DNA of 64,000 bases, from contig CP034990.1 in NCBI GenBank assembly GCA_004026145.2, forward strand, positions 20,417,080 to 20,481,079, given 5' to 3'. Below are positions 53,339 through 64,000 of the stretch, one piece after another. Numbering within the stretch: the first letter of the stretch is position 1; every line of letters starts with the position of its first letter. The notes under the pieces are model-generated. The model saw only the letters and a list, made by a program, of their open reading frames with translations. It was not told where the DNA came from and searched no databases. This DNA is from Takifugu bimaculatus (lineage: Eukaryota > Chordata > Actinopteri > Tetraodontiformes > Tetraodontidae). The translations under genes and the position numbers were made by a program.

Positions 53339-55417
53339 TTTAGGGCGGTACACAGCTTAAACAGCCACCATCGTATCACTTCAGCTGTCAGTCAAGCGGC
53401 GGGGGTGAAGGGTACGGAGGAGACAGACACGCTGGCTAATCATTTTGTAATCAGGCATCAAAACAAAAGGAAAACCGGGTTTATCTGATCAGAGGCGACG
53501 GCTGCCAGCGTCGCCATGGCTGCTTCTCCCTCCTCCTGTCATCATGTCAGGCTAATGGACAGTGGTGAGGAGGGGCGCTAATTAATGTTGACGACGCTCG
53601 CTGCTAATTTTCCATTTACAGCGTGCCCCTTTTTTCTCCTCAGCCATCAGAGCAGCCGTCTGGCCTCCGCTGCCGTTTGCCGAACGACCTCGGAATACAC
53701 GCCGGACGCCATTTTCCCACCGACCACAACTGTCGTGGCTCTTTCTGCCTTGTTCACCCTCATCCTGACTCCTCATCCTGCTGAGACTCTCTGTCCCATC
53801 TTGAATTGGCTACATCGATCCTTCCAGGCTAACGGCGTCCGCTTGTGGAGGCCGACAGTCAGAACTTTAGATCGTGATGACAACACAAAGCAGCAGAGAG
53901 AGACCATCAACCTGGTCGCCCCTGACGATGTGGGCAGAAGGAGCTCTTACACCTGTGAGCAGGGTCGTCTTGTATAAACCTGGGTCTGTCATTTCTCCAT
54001 GGCTCTGGGCTCCTTTCCCAACTGGCAGGAGCACCATTCTACCCCAACACTGGCAATTTTTAGACAGCATTTGTAGTTTTTATGCCAAATGTGGGACATT
54101 TCTGACGTTGTAGTTTGGTCTGAAGTGTTCAGGACGGGTCAGATGGAGGACGGACTCTGACTGGGGTCTGAAGTAGCTACCAGTGAGAAGTGCTCAGTCC
54201 AGAGGCCGACCTCTACAGAGGACTTTAATTAAAGACAAACCAAATGATCTGAGGAAGCACGTGTCCGTCTGCATACCTTCAGCCAAAAGACCTGAGAGGT
54301 GCATTTTCCTGAGTGGTACAAAGGGACATTAGCTGGTACCAGGCTGAGGAACCAGGAACCACGCAGGTGTATTCTGTCTTAAATGATTTATATTGGTCAT
54401 CCGTCTTGGACTGAATAGGAAGTGGTGACATCCACGTAGCTTGTAGGTCATATTGTAGATATAAATGATGATACGCAGACAAGCATGTCCCCAGTGTCTC
54501 CTCACAGACCATACAGGGAATAATAATCAATCTCCGTGCCACGGCCTCTCCAGAAAACAAGGCTTTTGTTGGGGGTTAAGAGCCCCACCTCGGTGCTCCG
54601 AACAGTGGGTCTCTGAGGAGTTGATTCTTTAGGAATGGCTCTTAGAAATCACGAGATTGATAACCATTTAAGCATGACGCCGGTCAATCAGAAAGACAAA
54701 TCCTCTGTGTGGCTGGCTGCTGCCTGCTATTCTGCCGGAGACAGGCATTCTCCTCGCACGCTAACACCCTCCCCAATTTGTCAGAGCACAATAACGTCGC
54801 TGGCAGACCCCATTTGCATCACTCGGCCCACAACAAATGCAATTGATGAAAATATTGATTATTGCATCATGGAAAAGAGGGATGTCCCTCATGACCATTT
54901 CTGGAAGGTCCAATGTTTATTCCTTTCATTTATCTTCTTAAACCTTCTGAAGGTGTCCAAAATATTCCTGAAATAACATTAGATAATGCAAATTTTTTTT
55001 TCGGGGGGGGGGGGGGGGATTTATAGAAAATAAAAGGTCCATTTAGTAATACAGTGGTTTTAATTCCACTAACCTGCTGTTGTTGTCCTTTTATCTTATC
55101 ACACAAGTCCTAAACCAAGAGGGAAATCGGTTACTAATAAATAATGTGAATTGCGTAATCTCCGAAAGTTCTGGACTGTGCCTGGCTGTGCTCCATGCTG
55201 CGCTGCTGCCACTGGGAATGACGCAAAAGTCCGGTTATGTTCTTAAACCCATTTTTTATGTTCAAGTGAAAAATAAGGTGTGAACAAAACATCAATGAGT
55301 GACACAATGCTTATTGTTTCCATTCAGCTGCAACGTATGGATCCGCTCCACTAATCAGTGTCCATCATTAAAGACAACAGCAACAACGCAGAAACATGGC
55401 CACACAATGACAACACG
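53339..55417. other. Right-copy counterpart of 17667-19740
   Basis: Non-coding, with the low-divergence block at 53983-54991. The poly-G tract is about three bases longer. Confidence 0.65.
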
Positions 55418-56456
55418 GGGAGCACAGAGGTGTCGTCAGGCGTGTCGTCAGGCGTGTCGTCAGGTGTGTGGAGCACACGGAGGTGTGTCGTCAGGTGTGT
55501 CGTCAGGTGTGTGGAGCACACGGAGGTGTGTCGTCAGGTGTGTGGAGCACACGGAGGTGTGTCGTCAGGTGTGTCGTCAGGTGTGTGGAGCACACGGAGG
55601 TGTGTCGTCAGGTGTGTCGTCAGGTGTGTGGAGCACACGGAGGTGTGTCGTCAGGTGTGTCGTCAGGTGTGTGGAGCACATGGAGGTGTGTCGTCAGGTG
55701 TGTGGAGCACACAGAGGTGTCGTCAGGTGTGTCGTCAGGCGTGTCGTCAGGCGTGTCGTCAGGTGTGTGGAGCACACGGAGGTGTGTCGTCAGGTGTGTG
55801 GAGCACACGGAGGTGTGTCGTCAGGTGTGTGGAGCACACGGAGGTGTGTCGTCAGGTGTGTCGTCAGGTGTGTGGAGCACACGGAGGTGTGTCGTCAGGT
55901 GTGTGGAGCACACGGAGGTGTGTCGTCAGGCGTGTCATCAGGTGTGTCGTCAGGTGTGTCGTCAGGCGTGTCGTCAGGCGTGTCGTCAGGCGTGTCGTCA
56001 GGTGTGTCGTCAGGTGTGTGGAGCACACGGAGGTGTGTCATCAGGCGTGTCATCAGGTGTGTCGTCAGGTGTGTCGTCAGGCGTGTCGTCAGGCGTGTCG
56101 TCAGGCGTGTCGTCAGGTGTGTGGAGCACACGGAGGTGTGTCGTCAGGTGTGTCGTCAGGCGTGTCGTCAGGCGTGTCGTCAGGTGTGACGTCAGGTGTG
56201 TGGAGCACACGGAGGTGTGTCGTCAGGCGTGTCATCAGGTGTGTCGTCAGGTGTGTCGTCAGGCGTGTCGTCAGGCGTGTCGTCAGGCGTGTCGTCAGGT
56301 GTGTCGTCAGGTGTGTGGAGCACACGGAGGTGTGTCATCAGGCGTGTCGTCAGGCGTGTCGTCAGGCGTGTGGAGCACACGGAGGTGTGTCGTCAGGCGT
56401 GTCGTCAGGTGTGTCGTCAGGCGTGTCGTCAGGCGTGTGGACACCTCCGTGTGTCT
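55418..56456. repeat. 12-bp minisatellite (TGTCGTCAGGTG), right copy
   Basis: The same unit and end structure as the left copy, but 105 bp longer, with a different arrangement of the GTGGAGCACAC blocks and without the CACACGAAGG and most TTGTCAGG variants seen on the left. Blocks persist nearly to the right end, unlike the left copy, so the two arrays differ in internal structure as well as length. Confidence 0.97.
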
Positions 56457-59400
56457 GAGTGGGATTTGTTCTCCTCACCATTCAGCTCTCTCCGTCACCA
56501 GATGCAGGTGCTAGATGGACGAAGGCCTGCTGTGACTCCTCCATCCTTCATCCTTTTCCTTCAGGTGAGCGAAACGCCCACTTAGCTGCATTAATTCCTC
56601 TTTTTCCTTTCGTGCTGCAGCTGCAAAGATGGAAGCAAAGAGGCTTTGGGATGAAAGGGAGCACAATGGAGCAGTTGCTCCAGTGAACTGAGGGAGGGTT
56701 GTTTGGTCCCAGCCCCTGCAGTCTGCATTCCACAGCACCGATGCAGAGGATGAACCCCCAGAAGAAAAAAAGATTCAAAGTCTGTGCCAGGATACCTCAT
56801 CTGCCAGATGTCAGCGGTGGTGGGAGACACAACAGCTGCTGGTGGAGGCGTAAAAAGGACCATAACACGGTCTTAAAGCCAGCTCGTCCAGGCGGGGGCG
56901 ATGGCTACCATCTCCTGTGGCCCAGCATGAACCCCAGCATACAGTGTGGAGGACAGGGTCCTGCTCTGTGGATCCATCCTGGGATGGGCGCTCGGTCGCT
57001 CACACAGTTCAGCTCTAGATTCCAAATCCTTCCCTATAATTCCTACAATGTGTTGAGCACAGGCCAGACCTGGACAAGATCTGTGCCCTGAGGAGGTGGC
57101 CCAGAGTTCCACGGGAGGATGCCCTGGAGCCCACACGCTTGTGTCGTCTGCAGTACCTTCTTCTAGGTGTCACACCTGTACAGGTGGGCACACACCTGTC
57201 CTGGTTGGGAGGCTGTGGAGGATCGTTGCACCCGTAGAGCCCCACAGCGGGGTGAGCCAGACAAAACACATCAAAGTCCAAGTTCATTCAGACAAAAGAT
57301 GCTTGATGGTACCAAACAAGACGTCACCACACCAGGTCATGGAGCCCAACAGGCCAACCTCTTCCGTCTCTGCAGAACCCCAGAGCCTGACCCCCCACCA
57401 GCAAGACGTATGTCCCACTGAAGTAGCTGCATATTATTACCACACAAAACAAGGGCCGATTGATCACGAGGGCATCGATATGTAGTTTGCATGAAATTAT
57501 TCCCTTTAAATAGTCTGTTTTGGAGGCGGCGCGGGGTTGGCTCATCAATAATGTAAATGATCCATTAAGGTATTAAGAGGCTGTCTGAGGGAATGACAGA
57601 GCGCCATGCGTCACTGAGTTAATATCCAATACAGCAGCGCCTGTCACACAGGCCAGTGGTCAGGCTGATTACAGGCACAAATGAGGGCGAGCCAGTATCG
57701 CTCCCCTTTAAACACGTTCAGTTAAATATTAACAGAAGGCCAAACGTGTCAATTGATGGGCTGATTGGAACCTCTTTGAGATAGCAGCTGCTTTCAGGAG
57801 CACAAGAGAGGATCATTTGGAAAATAACACTGCTGTGATGAGGAGAGTTCCAAGTCAAACATGTCAGAGTTGGTTCAGATCAGCTCCTTCTCCCAATCTA
57901 TATGATCTACCAACTGCCACCTGTAACCTTGAGCCTCCTCCTTCCCTCTCCCCACGTCCCCTGCGACCTTCTGCCCAGCTGCCAATAACAAGGAGCCAGA
58001 TGAGGTGACAGTGGAGGAAATGTTCGCCACCAAATTGGTTGTGTCATCTTTAGAATCTGCCATGCAAACCACACCGGAGGGTTCCCATGCAATCCATCAC
58101 GCTATCGATTCCTGCAGGATAAGGAACTCAAATCCGCACCCTAAAGGTTATTCAGACAGTTCTTGGGTGTTCCAGGGGGTGCCCATGTGACCCAGTGCAG
58201 CTCTTATTCATCCTTCCCGTCTCTGGCCAGGCATTTTTCTTTGATGTGATCTTAAAGCTAGGCTGGCTATTTTACCCAGCAGTAGGTTGTTCAGCTCAGT
58301 TTGTAGGGGAAGCCGAGGGTTTAATTCCCAGTGTGGACGACACAGGGAAGGTGCTCTGGTGGTGGTGGGAGCTGCCAGGACACCTCCAGAGCACCGCTGA
58401 GGTCCTTCGGTATCAGTCTTTGGTATCATCTTCTCAGTCACCTGACATCGCTAACGGGTGCCTTCTTGGTTCCTTGCTTGGCCCAGGCTTGATGAAGTGG
58501 ACATCGACATATTCCACCTCACACAACAACTTCCCAACAACAGACAACAGCCGTCACTCTGCATTGCACAGCAATAACATGAAAGAAACATATGTCCATT
58601 TGGAGTGTGCACAGTCCTCACGTGTCCGCATCTGTAGCCGCCACGCTATTCAATGCAAGCGTTCCGCCGTCATCTGTGAACGCTACACACGGGGCCTCGT
58701 TAGCCTCCTATTACAGATTTGACAAGTGTGCCATAATGGCCCAATTATCCCAAAATGCCAAATTTCACTCCAAAGGAAACGAAGTTGGTTGTGATTAATG
58801 GCGAACACTTAAGGGGAAGAGTTAGACAACGCTGTTGGAGAGGAGAAAATATGTATCAGGCTGCCACCGCTGCAGATGCTTCCTCCCTCCTGACAACTGC
58901 AATTCATTTGAGATGCTATTAACATGCATAATTATGCTAATCAAGCAGTAATTAAGTGCCAATTCATCAGAGACCATTTTTGTCAGCAATGAAAATGAAG
59001 CGCGGTGGTTGGGTTTGTTTGGTTTTTTCCTTTAATATTTCTTTTTACAATATTGTCCAAATGGGATGCTTTGGTTGCTCTAAACAGCGTTTGGGTTGTG
59101 TCTCTCCCAACACATTCATTGTAATTACACCATGAGGTCATCATATAATGAATTCATGAATTTAAAGGCTGCCTTGAAACATATGAGCCCACTTCATTAA
59201 TCATGTACGAGGAAAGTTGCAGCTAATCTGCGTCTGTTTGTGTTTCCAATGACACCATGAAGGGGTTCTGGTGTTCAGAAGGGAAGACACGACCTAACCA
59301 GAGTCCTAATTAATTCATAATGATAACACAACCTTTTTAAAGGGGAAGGCCACGTTAATTTGCTCGGTCTCAACCTTGCGCTTGCTCCTGCCTGCGTCTC

Positions 59401-62044
59401 CTCTTGTCCCCTCTCGTGGGCGAGCATAGAACCGGGGCTCATGTGGTTTCGGTGGACTCTGGTGGACACGGAACCAACAGTTACTCTGTCCACAGTTTTG
59501 TTGCCAGAAATCTCTGGCGTTGGTGTTGGCTGGGAGCAGTCCAGCAGATCCAGTCCAGCGCCAGCGAGGGCCGCGCAGCCAGAACATAATTATTTTCACC
59601 TTAGATTGTCATCACTGCAGCTTTGTATTATTTGCCTTGTAAAGCTACATTTTTGCACACTTTGGGGGGGGGTTATATTTCTTTAGAAGCACATGCTTGT
59701 GATTTTTTAAGCGCTACAATCAAAGATCTGCTGACATCTAGTGGCTGGATTTCACACTGCAGCGTATTTACCTTCTTGAAGACGTCTAAGCAAAATATCT
59801 GCTGGCTTCATCCCAGTCGACACCCAGCTTCTCTCTGAGCTGGAGATTAGTCCAAGAGAGGCTACAGATATTAATAAAGCTAAATGAAATCCAGGAGTTT
59901 CAGCTTGTGAGTTCATTTTTTAATGTATGAATTTATTTCAAGTTTAATTTTGCAATTGAAGATTCATTTACATCATTTTCTGTATTTCTTCTGCCCTGGT
60001 CCACGATGCTAACATGCTTTAATGGCAGGGTGCCCCCCAGCAGAGGTGTTCTGCTGAGATATGATGGGATGGGTGTCATTCTGGGTCAGCTGTGACGATG
60101 ACCCGGGGGAACAGAACCTGCTTCTGTCCTGTCGTGGTGCCACCCATCAGACATGGAGGACTGCTGAAATCCCCAGTAAAGCGTCTCCTGTCAGTCTGGA
60201 CAGAAACAAAGCTGCAACTCTCCAGCGTCTCTCAGATCCTTTGAAAAATCGTTGAAAGCGAAGCAGAGACGGCAGCTTTGACACAAGCGCTCAAGCCTCG
60301 TTGGATCCGAACACTCAAACATGACTGAAGACTTGTTTCTCTGTTGGAGTTTGACATTGGACAGTGATGCTACGTGCTACAGGAAATGGGTCCTCAGCTC
60401 CTCCAAAATGGCTGTGAAAGACCCTCAAAGAGCATCAAACTGTTGCTGAAGCGAACGGACGAACGCAGCCTGGTCGTCGGCGGGTTCTGAGGTTTGACGG
60501 AGCAGAAGCGGACTCACGCGGACGGCTAAATGCTCCTCTTGACAACACGTCAGGGTGGCCTCGCCGGCCGCTCCGCCATTGCTGGGTGACGTGGTCATCG
60601 TTGTGGCGGGCCTTGTCGGGACAGGCTGGGACGGACGCGGCTTTAGAGGCAGCTTTGGGAGGCAAGCTGGTGTCCGGTTGATGACCCCGACGAGCAGTGG
60701 CGCTGTATGCAAGCAGGAGGGGCGCTCCAGAGGGGCCCGGGGGGGTCCACAGATCAGGCACGGACACACTCACTGCCGTGGTCTCAGCGACAGCAGAAAA
60801 GTCTCCGGAAGTTTCAACCCTGGATGCATTAAAACCTGACGTCCGCCACCATTTCAGCGTGATGCATCCAAACCGAGTGTCCTTGCAGGCTAATAACGTG
60901 CTACTGTTGGCAAAACCTTTCTTTAAACAGTGATTTATCCAGTATAAACTGTAATATCCTGCATTTTTGTTTCTCACACCGCCAATAGCAAGTAGCCGGG
61001 AAGCAATAACTGTCAGAGTCATTTTCACTTAATTAAGGGAACTGAGATTATAATTCAAGGTAAGATGTCAGTTATACCACATTTGCCGATGGAGCAATTT
61101 ACAATTTACTAACGTATAATGAGAGAGGTTGACACAAATAATAGGTCTCAACATGTCAGCCATTAGTAAGTGAATAACATTATAGGAATTATCGAAGGTG
61201 CTTGAATCTCTGTGAGCTCATTAGCTGTGAGCAACACTAAGTATTTTCAGCCATGTTTGAGTTGTTTGTTACATTTTTCCTGGTCTGACTAACAAAAAAC
61301 TGGATCCTACTTCATTCATTGTAAACTCTCCAACTCTTGAGGGCTCATTTGGAAGTAGAGTTTTACTGTGATGGATGAGGTGATACAAATTGTGTGTTTT
61401 GTGCTGGCCTGATACCCACAGTCTCAACTGTCCAGCTGAAAGACCGGTTAGAATGATATCCAGCTGCCCACATGGCGTCACTGACTGGAAACTGCATTCT
61501 CACCCCCAAGTCTAAATCTACAGACCCACAAGGTCCAAATGAAATGGCATTTGTTAAAGCTGAAACACGAACTGTTTGGTAAATAATCATTTTTCCTCGT
61601 GAAGCTTCAACCCCATCGATCGCTGGTCAACACTGACGCCTGCTGGTGAAAGTGGTAACTACACGTAATTTAAACGTCCAGGAATACAACTTTTTTATCC
61701 CCAAACCATTTATAATTCAAGCTTGTAAAAGTAGAATTTCGATGGCAAATCACAGCAACTATAAAATAAACGTGAGCTATAAAACATGCATGTTTCATTT
61801 CACTCTTACAGTCACTATGTGGAAATATGAGGAATAAAATTCAACAATTTCAACAAAGGAGAATTTAGCTCCATCTTCTATGTGGCAAACTCTTGGATGA
61901 AAACAGGGTGTTTAAATCAACACAGTTGTATGCATTTCTGTAACTGTTTTCTTTTAAAAAGACTGACCTTAGCTTTAAATTAGCATATCTGAGAGAGTCG
62001 CAGGCATATTTACCACCATAATAACACCAGCGGCTTCGACATTA
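56457..62044. other. Right-copy counterpart of 20675-26257
   Basis: Non-coding. Indels against the left copy cluster at 57,240-57,540, near 58,005 (one G lost, breaking the 124-codon frame of the left copy) and at 60,400-60,560. Confidence 0.65.
58217..58437 (+). mobile_element. Possible degenerate tRNA-derived SINE, right copy
   Basis: Same box A-like and box B-like (58317-58329) sequences as at 22440-22660. Confidence 0.3.
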
Positions 62045-62050
62045 TTTATT
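62045..62050 (-). terminator. Polyadenylation signal of ppfibp2 (right copy)
   Basis: AATAAA on the minus strand, 277 bp past the stop. The spacing is 35 bp longer than in the left copy because of the 3' UTR insertion. Confidence 0.6.
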
Positions 62051-62326
62051 CATCAGAATTCTTTTTCCAGTCCAGCTTAAAGAAAGAGAGACACGTTTTC
62101 CAAGAGAATGTTGCAGAGGGTTGATAGTGTCCAGTCATTCCAGAACCAAAACACAAGGTCATCCATATCCCAACCAGGGTCTTAGATATAAAACATGAAA
62201 TTAAACAGGCTGGATTAAAGCTCTCATCAGGAATGCAGGGAGCAGCGTTCATGACGTCACCATCCATCACGTCACTGCAGATGTGGATCTCTCTGCAACA
62301 GCTGGACAGAAACACATCAGCTACCC

Positions 62327-62542
62327 TTAATGTTTGGAGCCTGTTTGAGCTCCTGTCTCCACCTCGTCCTCCTGCTGGTCCGCCTGTCTGGGGGGGCTGA
62401 GGCCTTTGAGAGCTGCGGAGGGGGGATGAGAGCCGCCGTTCGCCGCCACAGCTCCAGTGTCCATGGGGCAGATGTAATCCAGAGAATCGTCCTGTTTCCT
62501 CTTCCTCAGGTGGCTGAACTGAGTGAAGCCCAGCTTCTTTGG
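62327..62542 (-). CDS. ppfibp2: ppfibp2 exon M, right copy (C-terminal tail)
   Basis: 71 codons plus stop. It reads MDTGAVAANGGSHPPS where the left copy has MDTGAVAVNGGSPPPS. A 35-bp insertion relative to the left copy begins two bases past the stop codon (62290-62324), in the 3' UTR. Confidence 0.93.
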   Translation of the reverse strand, partial: PKKLGFTQFSHLRKRKQDDSLDYICPMDTGAVAANGGSHPPSAALKGLSPPRQADQQEDEVETGAQTGSKH

Positions 62543-64000
62543 CTGGAAGCGAAAGATATTCAAACATCAATCAAGACAGAAGCCAAAGACCTGCAGTCTC
62601 AGGCGGGGGCTTTACCTTTACTTTGGCGGTGGTGGTGAGGGGTACGTGACCCGTGGCGTTGGCGTACTCTCTCTTCTCCTGCGCTGCCTGAGCTCCCACC
62701 AGAGCAGAAAAGGCTGTGGCGAGGTGACGGCGTAAGAGCGTCTTCTGGGGAGGAATATTTAACAGCAGGGCCAAAGTCTCCGAGCTGAACCGGGGTTCCA
62801 GGATCTGTGGAGGAGCAAAGGGGGGTGCTGGTGGCCAACGGGTTTCCAGACACGTTTAAAAGAAGAAAGTCTCTCCGTGTTCAGCGCTTACAATCAGGCC
62901 GCCATGAACGCCGCTGCCCCGCAGGTTAGGAGCGAATTCTGCCAGATCCACCGACCTGAGCCACTCCATCACACGGTGGTTGGACCACTGCACCACCTCT
63001 GAAGGGGAGGGGTTCCTCTGGAGGAGAGAGGAGAACAGTATTCACACGGAATATCAGTTCAACACCCAAAAACCTTGTGTTGTGAAACATTTTCCATGAT
63101 GAACTGTTTTTAAGCTCATCTTTCTGGTTTTTTTTTTTTTTTTTTTTTTTGGCCCAAGAGCCTTTTCGTAATTTTTTAGGGTAAGAGTCTGACCTGATTT
63201 AAGAGGATCTGCCTGTGATGTAACTGATCTTTTCAAGGACAATTTGGACTGAAATTTTGCAACCCCACCCTGACCATAATGGTATTTTATTTCTTTATAT
63301 ATTTTGATGTTTGCATTTTGGTGGAGTGAAAGTCAGACTAAAGACTTTAGACAATATAATTGGAGGAATTTTGTTAGGTAACGTTTCAAATCCCATCTAT
63401 AAAAACATGGAAGACACATATTCACTTAAAAAAAAAAAAAAGATATTAATGCTCTTTACACAAGAATTTGGAAAAAAATAATGTGCGTCTGTCGCCATCT
63501 TGTGGCTAAGAGATGTAATCACAACGTAACAGAACAGAACGCCGGAAGTACCTCCTCCCCTGGTCTGCGGCGGAGACAGTTTGGGTTGAACTTGTTGACA
63601 TGAAGGACGTGGATGGCACATTTAATGCTGAGATGATGGAGCTGACTGGTGACCTTTAGACTCAACAGGTCATTCTGAAAGCACAGGAAGAAAAATAGCA
63701 GTAGGGTAGGCGTTTAATGGGGTGGGGGGTGGGGGGGGGGGTCCTCACCACTGTGAGGTACTGGATCATTCGGCCGTCTACTCGGGCTTCATGGAACTGG
63801 TCTTTATACTGTGGCAGCCCAATGTCATCTAACCAACCTGAAATCAGAAATAAATTCAGTTTACCTGTTGATTTGTATTGAAAGTTCAAATGATGCAAGA
63901 GAAAACATTCACATGGATGAATTTGCACAGTTATAGAAAGAAACAATAAGTAAGAGCCTCACGGGCGACCCAGATGTAGTCCAGCTCGGAGGACTTCTCC
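62327..64000 (-). CDS. ppfibp2: Liprin-beta-2, last six exons (right copy, cut by window end)
   Basis: Exons H (partial) to M recur at 63963-64000, 63749-63837, 63552-63674, 62892-63017, 62616-62804 and 62327-62542, with the same splice sites and phases as the left copy. All frames are clean, including exon J, which is scrambled on the left. This copy therefore gives the reliable reading of SAM2, SAM3 and the tail. Coding differences from the left copy are two synonymous changes in exon L, two replacements in exon M and the exon J indel pair. The rest of the gene lies beyond the window. Confidence 0.93.
62616..62804 (-). CDS. ppfibp2: ppfibp2 exon L, right copy (SAM3 second half)
   Basis: Same protein as the left copy; two third- or first-position synonymous differences. 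The donor GTAAAG is kept. Confidence 0.95.
62892..63017 (-). CDS. ppfibp2: ppfibp2 exon K, right copy (SAM3 first half)
   Basis: Identical to the left copy over all 126 bases, with the same acceptor and GTAAGC donor. Confidence 0.95.
63494..63506 (-). promoter_or_regulatory. CTCF-like motif in ppfibp2 intron J-K, right copy
   Basis: Identical to the motif at 27671-27683. Confidence 0.35.
63552..63674 (-). CDS. ppfibp2: ppfibp2 exon J, right copy (intact SAM2 second half)
   Basis: 41 codons, phase 0 to 0, reading NDLLSLKVTSQLHHLSIKCA, then IHVLHVNKFNPNCLRRRPGE. This is the family sequence, almost residue for residue as I recall human liprin-beta-2, so this copy is taken as the correct allele. 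Confidence 0.96.
63749..63837 (-). CDS. ppfibp2: ppfibp2 exon I, right copy (SAM2 first half)
   Basis: Identical in coding sequence to the left-copy exon: RWLDDIGLPQYKDQF onward, with the same splice sites and phase. Confidence 0.95.
63963..64000 (-). CDS. ppfibp2: ppfibp2 exon H, right copy, partial
   Basis: The last 38 bases of the window cover the 3' part of exon H (VEKSSELDYIWVA and the first base of Arg), identical to the left copy. The exon start lies beyond the window edge. Confidence 0.9.

Overview
This window is vertebrate nuclear DNA, almost certainly from a teleost fish. It is intron-rich and crowded with long GT/CA microsatellites, it carries fish-type repeat debris, and the only recognisable gene is the 3' half of a liprin-beta gene, best matched to ppfibp2 (liprin-beta-2, PTPRF-interacting-protein-binding protein 2). 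A percomorph with short introns (one is 73 bp) is plausible, but I cannot name the species. There are no bacterial genes, rRNAs, tRNAs, CRISPR arrays or intact transposon open reading frames.

The dominant structure is a direct duplication of about 35.5 kb. Bases 1 to about 28,176 recur in the same order and orientation from 35,475 to the window end at 64,000. A hand count gives about 17 substitutions in the first 5.1 kb outside a microsatellite (about 0.35 %). The register shifts from +35,474 to +35,824 because of small indels and tandem-repeat length changes. A run of exactly 100 N (31,396-31,495) lies between the copies, where the left copy is still inside ppfibp2 and the right-hand sequence restarts downstream of ppfibp2. 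This is what two allelic contigs placed end to end would look like (a false haplotypic duplication). A real tandem duplication with its junction in the gap is the alternative.

Layout of the left copy: 1-26.2 kb is non-coding DNA 3' of ppfibp2, with seven microsatellites, a 12-bp minisatellite (19.74-20.67 kb), one repeat remnant with a fish-type core, one possible degenerate SINE, and AT-rich stretches that could be regulatory. From 26.26 to 31.34 kb, on the minus strand, are the polyadenylation signal and 13 ppfibp2 exons. These encode a Ser-rich linker, a basic RRTQSG-type segment, three SAM domains and the C-terminal tail. The intron at 28.93-30.54 kb is largely two neighbouring minisatellites. 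From 31.50 to 35.47 kb, right of the gap, is more non-coding DNA, predicted to equal the sequence just left of this window. The right copy repeats the non-coding part and the last six ppfibp2 exons; the sixth is cut by the window end.

Comparing the copies separates sequence quality from biology. ppfibp2 exon J is clean in the right copy, but in the left copy it carries a +1/-1 pair of indels that scrambles 11 residues of SAM2. Left-copy exons F and G also need single-base corrections to match the family. I find no convincing undescribed biological system. The most useful results are the suspect duplication, the frame-scrambled exons near a contig end, and the hypervariable tandem repeats.
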